NCBI RefSeq assembly: GCF_000735355.1
Contig: NZ_JMPI01000030.1
Location: forward strand, 124,001 to 188,000
Reading direction: 5' to 3'
Source: Buttiauxella agrestis ATCC 33320
GTDB taxonomy: Bacteria; Pseudomonadota; Gammaproteobacteria; Enterobacterales; Enterobacteriaceae
DNA length: 64,000 nucleotides
Shown piece after piece: positions 45,467 to 54,494 of the stretch (position 1 is the stretch's first letter; each line of letters begins with the position of its first letter). The translations under genes were made by a program, and so were the position numbers. The notes beneath the pieces were generated by a model. It saw only the letters and a program-made list of their open reading frames with translations. It did no database searches and was not told the origin of the DNA.

Positions 45467-45997
45467 ATGTTGCGATATTTAAACCAATGCTCCCGCGGGC
45501 GCGGTGCATGGCTTCTTCTGGCCTTCACAGCATTCGCTCTGGAAATGGTGGCATTGTGGTTCCAGCACGTGATGATGCTGAAACCTTGTGTGATGTGTAT
45601 TTACGAGCGTTGTGCGCTTTTTGGCATTATGGGTGCAGGGATTGTCGGCGCGATTGCGCCAAAAACACCGTTGCGCTATGTCGGGATTGCACTGTGGATT
45701 TACAGCGCCGGGAAAGGTCTGCAATTAGCATGGGAACACACCATGCTTCAGCTTCACCCTTCCCCGTTTGTGACTTGCGATTTTGCCGCACGTTTCCCAA
45801 GCTGGCTCCCACTCGATAAGTGGCTGCCGTCCGTGTTTGTGGCAACAGGTGATTGTTCCGTGCGCCAGTGGGAGTTCCTGACGCTGGATATGGTGCAGTG
45901 GTTAGTGGGTATTTTTGCTATCTTCCTGCTGATTGCGGTACTGGTGTTGATTGCTCAGCCTTTCAAACCTAAGCGTCGTGATCTGTTCGGACGCTAA
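45467..45997 (+). CDS. dsbB: Disulfide bond formation protein DsbB
   Basis: Inner-membrane quinone oxidoreductase that reoxidises DsbA. 176 residues, as in E. coli. Four helices. C41 and C44 (KPCVMCIYE) form the quinone-linked pair; the second pair lies in the next periplasmic loop (FVTCDF and GDCSV). Start ATG at 45467 follows AGGGA; the frame opens upstream inside nhaB, which is not real coding sequence. Confidence 0.95.
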   Translation: MLRYLNQCSRGRGAWLLLAFTAFALEMVALWFQHVMMLKPCVMCIYERCALFGIMGAGIVGAIAPKTPLRYVGIALWIYSAGKGLQLAWEHTMLQLHPSPFVTCDFAARFPSWLPLDKWLPSVFVATGDCSVRQWEFLTLDMVQWLVGIFAIFLLIAVLVLIAQPFKPKRRDLFGR

Positions 45998-46016
45998 TAT
46001 CATGTTCCAGAAATAC

Positions 46017-46041
46017 AAAAACCCGCCTTGGCGGGTTTTTT
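46017..46041. terminator. Bidirectional terminator dsbB / DUF333 gene
   Basis: AAAAACCCGCC-TT-GGCGGGTTTTTT between convergent genes: GC-rich stem, A-run on one side and T-run on the other. Confidence 0.9.
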
Positions 46042-46045
46042 ATTA

Positions 46046-46282
46046 TTAGCGGTCGCGTCGATATAACTCCCACTGGTCCATCCGTTCTCCACTCGGCAGC
46101 AAGCAATCGCCGCGCTCACCCAAATCGGTTTTCACCGTCCGTAATTCCCCGCCTTTAGCCTGGCAGTAAACAGACGCTGGGTTCGGCATGCCGATAACCT
46201 GTGGTGGTTTGGGCGCTGTGGGTTCAGGTGATGAACAACCGCTGAGAATGATCGCCCCAAGCAGTATTGTTATTTTTTTCAT
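46046..46282 (-). CDS. Small DUF333 lipoprotein
   Basis: 78 residues. Lipobox LSGC gives lipid-modified C15. The DUF333 domain (about 33-76; NPASVYCQAKGGEL...GDCLLPSGERMDQWELYRR) has two Cys likely joined by a disulfide. E. coli relatives include YoaF; function unknown. RBS GGAGG lies before the ATG. Stands alone between dsbB and a gene-free stretch. Confidence 0.85.
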   Translation of the reverse strand: MKKITILLGAIILSGCSSPEPTAPKPPQVIGMPNPASVYCQAKGGELRTVKTDLGERGDCLLPSGERMDQWELYRRDR

Positions 46283-46674
46283 TATTCCTCCGTTATGGAG
46301 GCCAAATGGTAACAGTGCAGGAGTGGGAAAAGCAAAACCAGCGGAATCAGCTCTTAGCGAGCCACTGCATTATGTTGATGAATCGCACTCATCGGACGAT
46401 GAAGGAGGTGCATCCCTGATTTACAGAAGATACAAACAGCGCCAAAGGGATTTGTTTCTCGGACATCGTAGGGGGAAGTGCGATACTGTGAACCGCCACA
46501 TGACGGACACTTAAATGATAGATATTGGATAAAAACCTACTTTTATTTGTTATTGAAAGGATACTGTATCAGGGAAAAACAGGTTTGTACGATTTATTTT
46601 CACAAGTCGGACAAACCTTAGCAGTTTAGTCTGCATCGCCCCATTTCACTGGGGCTAGCGAATAAATTTAGAGT
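46283..46674. other. Gene-free stretch with inverted repeats
   Basis: 392 bp without convincing coding potential. AGGTTTGT (46581-46588) and ACAAACCT (46611-46618) can pair. GCCCC / GGGGC (46638-46655) may end the diguanylate cyclase transcript. A small RNA cannot be excluded. Confidence 0.35.
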
Positions 46675-48213
46675 TTATAGGGCTGCTACAATGCAATTCT
46701 TGCCGTTCTTTTTAGCCTGATATAGAAGTTTATCCGCCTGCTCTAACATTTTATCCAGACCGTGCTCAGAATCAGCTTCTACCATTCCACAGCTAAACGT
46801 CACTTTGAGTGATTCTTCACGCCAGATTCGTTCTGCAACTTCATTTCGCCATTCGTCCATCAATTCGTAAGATTGTTTAAACGTGATACCAGGGAAAATC
46901 ACCACCAGTTCTTCGCCGCCAAAACGGTAAATCGAATAATCGTCCCCCATTATTCTTGTCCCAATGCGACAGACATTTTTCAGCACTGTGTCACCGACAG
47001 GATGCCCAAACGTGTCATTAATTTGCTTGAAGTTATCCAGATCGATGATGGCGAGGTGGAAGCTGATATTCTTGTTGTGTAAATCGGAAGCATCATGCTC
47101 AAATTTACGACGCGTTCCTGCCTGAGTTAAGGTATCGGTTACAGACAGAGTTTCAACTTCTTTAAGATGCTTATGTTTTTGCACCATCCCTTCATACAGA
47201 CTTTCAAAGTTTTCAACCTGGCTATTAACCTCAAGACCATTACTACTCATGTATAACAGGCTAATCAAACGCTTGAAATAGATTCTAAACAGTGCAATCA
47301 CAACAAAATAAAAAACAGATGATATAAGAATAACCAAAGCCAGTAGTTTGTATTCAGATTCAAAAGTATTGGTATAGGTTGCTATATTTACAGATGTATA
47401 GGCTATCCAACCAGGATTGTTATATGCACGGTAATAAACGATCTTCCCAGTTTCCTCATCAACAAAAGAGCCATAGCGTTCGGTGGTTTTAACTAGCCAT
47501 GACTTCGGTATTGTCCGCTTAAACACATCATCGGTATTTGAGTACATGACAACAACACCGCTTCGCGAGGCGATTTCAAACCTGCCATCATAAGGTATCG
47601 AGACCTCCTGAAGCATTCTGCTCATGTTCTTCATATCGAGATCGAACGCAACGTTCCCGACTTGTTGCGAATGCGCGTCGAATATATTCATACTGACAGT
47701 GACAGAAAGTTTGGACTGTTCTTTAGACCTGTCCAGCTTCAATGTTTCATAGGGGTCAGAAAATATTATTTCATCTTTTATTCCTGCGTGTGGATACCAT
47801 GGCCTCGCACTTGGAGCAAATGGACTTATTTTAATTTCTGGGTAAATTTTGTAATTTTCAAACACATCAGAAACCAACGCAGAACTAAAAAACATTGTCG
47901 AGTCAACAATTGAAGGGATAACCATATTGAGATCGATGTATTCTGAAGACAAATACTTTTCAATTGCATCCCCTTTCATATTATCTGACAGTGAAAGCAA
48001 TAATAACTTCATCTCGTCAACCGGGCGCTCCACGCAGGATTTTGCAGAGTTATCGGTAAACCTTCTCATTGTGTCTCTAAAATCGCTTTCTTTTTCGTAT
48101 TTAATGTAGAAAAATGCACAAGTGCAAAGAAAGATAAAAGGAATCAACATGACAGACATGTTGATTATTATGGCTTTGTTTGTCGATAGTTTCTTCATTT
48201 CTAAAATCGCCAT
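46675..48213 (-). CDS. Diguanylate cyclase with dCACHE sensor (GGEEL)
   Basis: Makes c-di-GMP from two GTP. 512 residues from the ATG at 48213. N-terminal membrane helix (about 12-36), periplasmic dCACHE domain (about 45-295; SPFAPSARPWYPHAG, FDLDMKNM), second helix (about 300-322), then a GGDEF domain at 355-512. Active-site motif is RFGGEELVV. No RxxD inhibitory site precedes it. The usual NRR of GGDEF domains reads GTRR (DTLTQAGTRRKF). A start at 48198 (MKKLSTNK) is also possible; no strong ribosome site distinguishes them. Rather A+T-rich. No E. coli counterpart at this map position that I know. Confidence 0.88.
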   Translation of the reverse strand: MAILEMKKLSTNKAIIINMSVMLIPFIFLCTCAFFYIKYEKESDFRDTMRRFTDNSAKSCVERPVDEMKLLLLSLSDNMKGDAIEKYLSSEYIDLNMVIPSIVDSTMFFSSALVSDVFENYKIYPEIKISPFAPSARPWYPHAGIKDEIIFSDPYETLKLDRSKEQSKLSVTVSMNIFDAHSQQVGNVAFDLDMKNMSRMLQEVSIPYDGRFEIASRSGVVVMYSNTDDVFKRTIPKSWLVKTTERYGSFVDEETGKIVYYRAYNNPGWIAYTSVNIATYTNTFESEYKLLALVILISSVFYFVVIALFRIYFKRLISLLYMSSNGLEVNSQVENFESLYEGMVQKHKHLKEVETLSVTDTLTQAGTRRKFEHDASDLHNKNISFHLAIIDLDNFKQINDTFGHPVGDTVLKNVCRIGTRIMGDDYSIYRFGGEELVVIFPGITFKQSYELMDEWRNEVAERIWREESLKVTFSCGMVEADSEHGLDKMLEQADKLLYQAKKNGKNCIVAAL

Positions 48214-48496
48214 GAACACTAATAAAATCACATTCTCAATTGAGAAATAGTTCTACACTGTTTAAACGGGCGCTAATTATATACAAATTTGAGAAAGATA
48301 CATTATTTATTAGAATACATTTTGTTTTACAAAAATTTATCAAGTCAAATACAAAAATAATGCGTGTCGTTAATATTTATAATATTAATAAAAGGAAACC
48401 TGAAGGGATTTTAAAGAATTAAATATTGTGAAATATGCGGTCTACAATACATTTTAGCGCTATACCCAAATGCTATAGCGCTATTCCCCCGTAGGG

Positions 48497-48943
48497 TCAA
48501 TCAGCCCACTCAGGTTTGTTTAAAATATGGTCTTGCCAGTCGCGCACTTCCGACTCTTTCACAGCGATATGCCGCACAGAAATACGTTCCCCGTGCATGG
48601 CCGCTTTTGAACCAGTCAACAACGGGTGCCATGCAGGCAAGTCTTTGCCTTCAGCTAACAAGCGATAAGCGCAAGTATGCGGAAGCCATTCGAAAGTCGG
48701 CAAATTTTCACGGGTGAGTTTGATGCAATCGGGTTCGAACTCAAAACGACGCTCGTAGTTCTTGCACTGGCAGGTTTTGATGTTGAGTTGCTTGCAGGCG
48801 ACGTTGGTGAAATAGATTTCGTCTGTATCTTCATCCATCAATTTATTGAGACAGCATTGACCACAGCCGTCACAGAGAGACTCCCATTCTGAGTCACTCA
48901 TTTCGTCCAGAGTTTTGCACTGCCAGAACGGTACTGTAGTCAT
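48497..48943 (-). CDS. ycgN: YcgN, UPF0260 cysteine-cluster protein
   Basis: 148 residues (E. coli 153). Cysteine-rich: CDGCGQCC at about 25-32, then [18 protein letters not shown] and DCIKL, a pattern of the YkgJ/CxxCxxCC cluster families that probably binds metal. Function unknown. Start is the ATG at 48943 with CCGGA upstream; the longer frame adds 11 residues unlike relatives. Lies 90 bases downstream of ycgM on the same strand. Confidence 0.9.
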   Translation of the reverse strand: MTTVPFWQCKTLDEMSDSEWESLCDGCGQCCLNKLMDEDTDEIYFTNVACKQLNIKTCQCKNYERRFEFEPDCIKLTRENLPTFEWLPHTCAYRLLAEGKDLPAWHPLLTGSKAAMHGERISVRHIAVKESEVRDWQDHILNKPEWAD

Positions 48944-49033
48944 AATGTTTATCCGGTAATAAAAAAACAAGCGCACCTTATAAACAGTCTGGGCTATAGA
49001 TGCAAGTTTTGCCGCCCACAGGCGGCAAATTCA

Positions 49034-49693
49034 TTATAGAACGCGGGTGGTCAAACTACGATCGGCAAAACTGACTTCCAGTTCATCGCCGCTATTAAGT
49101 GGCCCAACCCCTTCCGGGGTGCCGGTAAGGATCACATCGCCCGCTCGCAAAGTGAAAAACCGACTCATGTAGGCAATGAGCGGCACAATCTTGTGGATCA
49201 TGTCAGAAGTAGAGCCTTGCTGGCGCACTTCGCCATTGATCTTTAAGGCTATCGGAGAGTTTTGCGGATCACCTTTAAATTCACTGGCAGGAATAAAACC
49301 TGAAATGGGGCAAGAGTTATCGAAGCCTTTGGCCTTTTCCCAAGGCTGCCCTGCTTTTTTCAGTTTACCCTGCAAGTCACGCAACGTCAGATCCAGCGCC
49401 ACTCCATATCCCGCAATGGCCTTAGTGACGTGATCTTCAGTGGCCTGTCGCAGGGTAGAACCAATCAGAATCGCCAGTTCAACTTCGTGATGCACTGAGC
49501 CAAAATCTTGTGGAAGAACCAGCGGCTGGCGAATATCACACAGCGCACTTTCAGGTTTAATAAATAATACGGGTTCATCTGGCGTTGCACTGCCCATCTC
49601 TTTGATATGTTTTGCGTAGTTACTGCCTACGCACACTACTTTGCTGACCGGAAAATCCAGCAGCGCGCCCTGCCAGTTATGATGCTGATACAT
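49034..49693 (-). CDS. ycgM: FAH-family hydrolase/tautomerase YcgM
   Basis: 219 residues, same as E. coli. Fumarylacetoacetate-hydrolase fold. Metal ligands are in SVHHEVELAILIG (Glu) and ALDLTLRDLQ (Asp), with GTPEGVGPL near the C-terminus. Relatives (FAHD1) act as acylpyruvases, oxaloacetate decarboxylases or oxaloacetate tautomerases; the last has been proposed for this family and fits a housekeeping repair role. Confidence 0.9.
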   Translation of the reverse strand: MYQHHNWQGALLDFPVSKVVCVGSNYAKHIKEMGSATPDEPVLFIKPESALCDIRQPLVLPQDFGSVHHEVELAILIGSTLRQATEDHVTKAIAGYGVALDLTLRDLQGKLKKAGQPWEKAKGFDNSCPISGFIPASEFKGDPQNSPIALKINGEVRQQGSTSDMIHKIVPLIAYMSRFFTLRAGDVILTGTPEGVGPLNSGDELEVSFADRSLTTRVL

Positions 49694-49771
49694 GCCTTTC
49701 CTCTGCGTCGTTGTGTTAATTACATTTGATACTAGAGAAAAAAATCCCGACTGAATACTGATGAGTATCAG

Positions 49772-50839
49772 TTATTGTGCGATTGCATCGGCCATAGTCG
49801 CGATGCTTATCGCAAAGTAGTAAGAGCGGTTCCAGTGCATAATCGTGCGGAAGTTGTTGTAGACAAGGAATGAGCGCCCCAGATTATCATCAGGTGTGAT
49901 TATCCAGGCTTTTTGCGAAGATGCTGGTTGTTTGACACCTTCTTCAAATTTGACGCCTAGTTTTTCCCACTGGCCAACCGTTTTGCTCTGCCCCGTTTTT
50001 GTGCCTGCTAATGTGCTATCAAAATCCACAGGCAAAATGACTGCCGTTCCCCAATCCCCTCCGGCTCTCCAGCCTTCGGTTTTCAGGTAATTCGCGGTTG
50101 AGGCGAAAACGTCGCTGGTGTTTGTCCAGATATCTATTTTTCCGTCGCCGTCTCCGTCTGCGCCATAACGCAGATACGAACTCGGCATAAACTGGTTCTG
50201 CCCCATCGCGCCCGCCCAGGAACCTTTTAGTTCATCAACCGTAATATGCCTCTGGTCGAGGATCTTTAATGATGACATTAATTCTTTGGTGAAGAACGCC
50301 TCACGCCGCCCCTCAAATGCCAGTGTGGCCAGCGCAGAAACGATGTCCTCCTTGCCCTGAATTTCACCGAAATGACTTTCCATTGCCCACAGAGCAACGA
50401 TGTACTGGCTTTGTACGCCGGTACGGCTGCTTATCGCGCTTAATTCATTTTGATGTTGCTTGAATTGCTCGCGCGCCTGTTGAATTTTTTCCGGCGTGAT
50501 CACTCGCGCCAGGTATTCATCAAGCATGATTTTCTTTTCGAGTTGGTTCTGGTCTGATTTTATGACCCGATCAACAAAATGTGCATTCGCGAACGCGCTG
50601 TTGATGGTGTTTTCGCTGATACCCTGAACTCTCGCCTGGGATTTGAGTGTTTCGAGATAGGCGGGAAACTCGTCGGGGTTACGCCCTTCTTGTGCAAGCG
50701 TTGGGGCCGCAGGCTTTGCCTCAGATTGCCCCACAACCGGTGCGTTTACAGGTGATTGCGTCTGCGCACTGACAGAAGTCGCGCAGAAAGAGGTGAGCAT
50801 AAAGGTGATGACTGTTAAACAAATTGCTGGAGTCTTCAT
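49772..50839 (-). CDS. MltB-family lytic murein transglycosylase
   Basis: 355 residues, GH103. Signal peptide ends near SVSAQ; there is no lipobox, so it is soluble periplasmic, unlike MltB. A Pro/Ala-rich linker leads to the domain at about 70-355. Catalytic Glu in VALWAMESHFGEIQG, with WAGAMGQNQFMPSSY and a calcium-like DGDGDGKID loop. Start: the ATG at 50839 has GGGGA at proper spacing; ATGs at 50842 and 50872 are less good. Lies between ycgM and ycgL, a gene not found there in E. coli K-12. Confidence 0.85.
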   Translation of the reverse strand: MKTPAICLTVITFMLTSFCATSVSAQTQSPVNAPVVGQSEAKPAAPTLAQEGRNPDEFPAYLETLKSQARVQGISENTINSAFANAHFVDRVIKSDQNQLEKKIMLDEYLARVITPEKIQQAREQFKQHQNELSAISSRTGVQSQYIVALWAMESHFGEIQGKEDIVSALATLAFEGRREAFFTKELMSSLKILDQRHITVDELKGSWAGAMGQNQFMPSSYLRYGADGDGDGKIDIWTNTSDVFASTANYLKTEGWRAGGDWGTAVILPVDFDSTLAGTKTGQSKTVGQWEKLGVKFEEGVKQPASSQKAWIITPDDNLGRSFLVYNNFRTIMHWNRSYYFAISIATMADAIAQ

Positions 50840-50913
50840 CATTTTCCCCGGGTTATTTGTTGTAAATATCATCTACCTTTATGTATAGAGAAGATTTGGC
50901 GCTAGTCCTAAAG

Positions 50914-51189
50914 TTATTTTTTAGGACTATTTTCCAGGTGAATTTTTAACAAACTTTCTGGCGGCGGCGGTAATTGTAAATAATAGCCATCATCTTTGAG
51001 TGCTTGTTTCACTTTTTCAAAATCAGCATTGGCCAGTTTTTTACTCCCATCGAGCGGTAATATCATCGCCAATTGAGGTACACCAAAACCTTTCATCAAT
51101 TCTTCCGGCACGCGAGAGAAATCGTCTTTTTTTTCGACATAAAGATATGTCTGGTCACGTTTACTACTTCTGTAGATCACACAAAACAT
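50914..51189 (-). CDS. ycgL: YcgL-domain protein
   Basis: 91 residues: the whole YcgL domain ([31 protein letters not shown]). Alpha/beta fold, function unknown. The E. coli annotation has about 17 more N-terminal residues; here the ATG at 51189 is the natural start. Divergent from minC, with 126 bp for promoters. Confidence 0.9.
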   Translation of the reverse strand: MFCVIYRSSKRDQTYLYVEKKDDFSRVPEELMKGFGVPQLAMILPLDGSKKLANADFEKVKQALKDDGYYLQLPPPPESLLKIHLENSPKK

Positions 51190-51315
51190 TTTTTTTACTC
51201 TATTTTCGCCAGATGGTGGCTTGCCTGAATATACCTGTGACTATAACATGCCAGATGTACTTCGGAATATCGTCCCACACCGGTGGGGATTAAAACTGAA
51301 TTGAGTAAGGGCAGG

Positions 51316-52023
51316 ATGTCAAACACGCCGATCGAGTTAAAAGGCAGCAGTTTTACCTTATCAGTGCTTCACTTACATGACGCACAACCCGAGGTGATTC
51401 TCCAGGCCCTTCAGGACAAAGTTTCTCAGGCTCCAGCCTTTCTGAAAAATGCACCGGTGGTGGTGAATGTTGCCGGCCTTGATGGTTCAGTAAACTGGAA
51501 GAAAATCCAGCAAGCCGTGGTTTCTTCGGGTTTACGCGTCGTAGGGATTAGTGGCTGTAGAGACGAAGCGTTGAAGAAAGAAATTGAACGCGCCGGCTTA
51601 CCGCTTCTGACTGAAGGGAAAGAAAAAAATTCACGTACGAAGGCCGCGCCTGTTGAGGTTGCGCCCTCCGTCGAGCCAGTTGTTAACCCTGTCACAAAAA
51701 CGCGTTTGATTGATACCCCGGTTCGTTCCGGTCAGCGCATTTATGCACCAAACTGTGATTTGATTATCACCAATCACGTCAGTGCCGGTGCAGAACTTAT
51801 CGCTGATGGTAATATTCATGTTTACGGCATGATGCGTGGCCGTGCTCTGGCGGGTGCCAGTGGCGATCGTGATGCACAAATATTCTGTACAAATCTTGCT
51901 GCTGAGTTGGTCTCAATAGCGGGTGAATACTGGCTGAGTGAGCAAATACCAGCCGATTATTATGGGAAAGCGGCGCGCCTGAGTCTGGCGAGTGGTGCTC
52001 TCTCCGTTCAACCTTTGAATTAA
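51316..52023 (+). CDS. minC: Septum-site inhibitor MinC
   Basis: Blocks FtsZ assembly away from midcell. 235 residues. N-terminal FtsZ-inhibiting domain (1-105), variable linker, then a beta-helix C-terminal domain (about 130-225; [27 protein letters not shown]) that binds MinD. Start at ATG 51316 ([10 protein letters not shown], as in E. coli) with GGGCAGG upstream; the frame extends 11 codons without support. Confidence 0.95.
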   Translation: MSNTPIELKGSSFTLSVLHLHDAQPEVILQALQDKVSQAPAFLKNAPVVVNVAGLDGSVNWKKIQQAVVSSGLRVVGISGCRDEALKKEIERAGLPLLTEGKEKNSRTKAAPVEVAPSVEPVVNPVTKTRLIDTPVRSGQRIYAPNCDLIITNHVSAGAELIADGNIHVYGMMRGRALAGASGDRDAQIFCTNLAAELVSIAGEYWLSEQIPADYYGKAARLSLASGALSVQPLN

Positions 52024-52047
52024 GCCCTTTTAACAAGGAATTCCTTT

Positions 52048-52860
52048 ATGGCACGCATTATTGTTGTTACATCGGGTAAAGGGGGCGTCGGTAAGACCAC
52101 GTCCAGCGCGGCCATCGCTACGGGTTTGGCCCAGAAGGGAAGAAAAACCGTCGTTATCGATTTTGATATTGGCCTGCGTAACCTGGATTTAATTATGGGC
52201 TGCGAGCGTCGCGTGGTTTATGACTTCGTGAACGTTATTCAAGGCGATGCCACATTAAACCAGGCGTTAATCAGAGATAAACGCACTGAGCAGCTTTATA
52301 TTCTGCCCGCTTCTCAGACCCGCGATAAAGATGCCCTTACCCGCGAAGGCGTGGCGAAGGTGCTTGAAGACCTGAAAAATATGGACTTCGAATTTATCGT
52401 TTGCGATTCCCCTGCGGGCATCGAAACTGGCGCGCTAATGGCGCTCTACTTTGCTGATGAAGCGGTTATCACTACTAACCCTGAAGTTTCCTCAGTACGC
52501 GACTCTGACCGTATTCTTGGGATTCTTTCTTCTAAATCGCGCCGTGCCGAAAACGGTGAAGCACCGATTAAAGAACACTTGTTGTTAACTCGCTACAACC
52601 CAGGCCGTGTAAACCGCGGTGACATGCTAAGCATGGAAGATGTGCTGGAAATCCTGCGCATTCCTCTGGTTGGCGTGATTCCTGAAGATCAATCTGTGCT
52701 GCGTGCTTCAAACCAGGGTGAGCCGGTCATTCTTGACCAGGAAGCTGACGCCGGTAAAGCGTATGCAGATACTGTTGAGCGCCTGCTTGGCGAAGATCGC
52801 CCTTTCCGCTTCATTGAAGAAGAGAAGAAAGGCTTCCTCAAACGCCTGTTCGGAGGATAA
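52048..52860 (+). CDS. minD: Septum-site ATPase MinD
   Basis: Membrane-cycling ATPase that recruits MinC and oscillates with MinE. 270 residues as in E. coli. Deviant Walker A KGGVGKTT at 10-17. The C-terminal amphipathic helix KGFLKRLFGG is the membrane anchor. 24 bases after minC and 3 bases before minE. Confidence 0.97.
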   Translation: MARIIVVTSGKGGVGKTTSSAAIATGLAQKGRKTVVIDFDIGLRNLDLIMGCERRVVYDFVNVIQGDATLNQALIRDKRTEQLYILPASQTRDKDALTREGVAKVLEDLKNMDFEFIVCDSPAGIETGALMALYFADEAVITTNPEVSSVRDSDRILGILSSKSRRAENGEAPIKEHLLLTRYNPGRVNRGDMLSMEDVLEILRIPLVGVIPEDQSVLRASNQGEPVILDQEADAGKAYADTVERLLGEDRPFRFIEEEKKGFLKRLFGG

Positions 52861-52863
52861 GTT

Positions 52864-53142
52864 ATGGCATTACTAGACTTTTTTCTCTCACGGAAAAAGA
52901 ACACCGCCAACATCGCAAAAGAACGCCTGCAAATCATTGTTGCAGAACGCCGCCGTGGTGATAGTGAACCGCACTATTTGCCGCAATTAAAACGCGATAT
53001 TCTGGAAGTGATTTGCAAATATGTCAAAATCGATCCGGAGATGTTAACCGTCGTTCTCGATCAAAAAGATGATGATATTTCTGTTCTGGAACTTAACGTA
53101 ACGTTACCAGAGACGCAGGAAGCAACAACAAAATCTGCGTAA
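52864..53142 (+). CDS. minE: Topological specificity factor MinE
   Basis: Stimulates MinD ATPase and confines MinCD to the poles. 92 residues against 88 in E. coli; the extra residues are at the C-terminus ([11 protein letters not shown]). Anti-MinCD region [17 protein letters not shown] near 10-27; the topological domain follows. Confidence 0.96.
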   Translation: MALLDFFLSRKKNTANIAKERLQIIVAERRRGDSEPHYLPQLKRDILEVICKYVKIDPEMLTVVLDQKDDDISVLELNVTLPETQEATTKSA

Positions 53143-53155
53143 TGGTTGTTCGCAT

Positions 53156-53194
53156 AATAACCCCCCTGGAATTATCGAGGGGGGTTATTTATTT
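53156..53194 (+). terminator. minCDE terminator
   Basis: AATAACCCCCCT and AGGGGGGTTATT form a 12 bp stem with a 10-base loop, followed by a T-rich tail, 14 bases after the minE stop. Confidence 0.92.
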
Positions 53195-53302
53195 TTACGC
53201 TAACACACTTCTTAATACAGACTATTCTTAAAGGTTAATTTCTCTATTCCATAATTACAGAAGCTAACACTGTAATTATTCCCAGTAAACTTTTAGTCAA
53301 TA

Positions 53303-54424
53303 TTAAAAATCAGCCAATAACGTTTTTAGCGATTCGCCCATAAGACGACCACGCCAGCCAACGATTAATTCTGGTTGCGTTGATTGCGTTTTTAATTTCC
53401 AGTGCCAGTTTAACAACTGATTAATTTGTCTACGCGACGCCAGTAATTCAGCACTTAAGCCGCTGGTTTCACTCACCTGCTGCACCAGAGCTTTAATCGC
53501 TTTGAAGACACGACGATAGCCCGGCATATCAACAAGATTGCTTAGCGGCTCAGGTAATTCATCGTCCGACAGAGCCTGCGCTTCTACCACCATTGCCAGT
53601 AGCGATTTACCGTGGAAACGAATTTCACTGCCGCTCAGGCCAAGGTGTTCAAGCTCACCCAATGAACCCGGCATATAACGTGCGACCTGCCAGAGATGTT
53701 CTTCGCGCACCACGAAATTAACCGCCATATCGCGCTCACGGGCTTTACGCAGACGCCAGGACGCTAACTTCTTCAGGCATGCCAACTGACGCGTTCTGAG
53801 CTGCCAGGCATTACCGATTTCGCGCCAGGCTTCTTCTGGGTCCAGAACATCCTGACGACGTGCAGCCATCAAATTGCACTCGTCCAGCGCAGCATCCATC
53901 CAACCCGCCGCTTTTGTCTCTTCCATCAGTTTATGCGCGATAGGCAGCAAATAGAGCACGTCTGCGGCAGCGTATTCACACTGGCGTTCAGTGAGCGGGC
54001 GTGCAATCCAGTCGGTACGAGATTCGCTTTTATCCAGCGCAATTCCGGTAAACGATTCGACGATGGTCGCAAAACCGCACGAAAGCGGACGCCCACTGAA
54101 AGCAGCCAGAATCTGCGTATCAATAAACGGATCGGGCAACATACCAAAAGCATTAAGGAACACTTCCAGATCTTCGCTGCCAGCATGCAGGAATTTAATC
54201 ACCGCGGTGTCTTGCAACAACGCTTTGAACGGCGACCAGTCTGTGATTGTTAGCGGGTCGATAAGCGAAGCGGTTTCGCTATCGTAAAGCTGAATCAAGC
54301 CCAGTTGCGGGTAATAGGTGCGAGTGCGCACAAATTCGGTATCCAGCGCGACGGCTGGAAATTGACGAGCCGCTTCGCAAACGCGGACAAGGGCTTCATC
54401 GGTAGTAATCATTTGGTAAGTCAA
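53303..54424 (-). CDS. rnd: Ribonuclease D
   Basis: 3'-5' exoribonuclease that trims tRNA and small-RNA precursors. 373 residues (E. coli 375). DEDDy motifs: VALDTEFVR, HAGSEDLEVF and CEYAAADVLYL; HRDC domains follow. The start codon is TTG at 54424, as in E. coli rnd, which is known to use UUG. Adjacent to min genes, as in Salmonella. Confidence 0.95.
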   Translation of the reverse strand: MTYQMITTDEALVRVCEAARQFPAVALDTEFVRTRTYYPQLGLIQLYDSETASLIDPLTITDWSPFKALLQDTAVIKFLHAGSEDLEVFLNAFGMLPDPFIDTQILAAFSGRPLSCGFATIVESFTGIALDKSESRTDWIARPLTERQCEYAAADVLYLLPIAHKLMEETKAAGWMDAALDECNLMAARRQDVLDPEEAWREIGNAWQLRTRQLACLKKLASWRLRKARERDMAVNFVVREEHLWQVARYMPGSLGELEHLGLSGSEIRFHGKSLLAMVVEAQALSDDELPEPLSNLVDMPGYRRVFKAIKALVQQVSETSGLSAELLASRRQINQLLNWHWKLKTQSTQPELIVGWRGRLMGESLKTLLADF

Positions 54425-54451
54425 ATTCAGTTCTCATAGGTTTGCGCCCAT

Positions 54452-54475
54452 AAAAAACGCCGGCGAACCGGCGTT
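54452..54475 (-). terminator. fadD terminator
   Basis: AACGCCGG-TTCG-CCGGCGTT on the minus strand followed by TTTTTT, 20-43 bases after the fadD stop. Confidence 0.88.
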
Positions 54476-54494
54476 AGGGCGACTGACTCGGAGC

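Noticed and set aside
46675-48213. Possibility that the GGDEF protein is degenerate
   Set aside because: GGEEL is a functional variant and the metal and substrate residues around it look intact.
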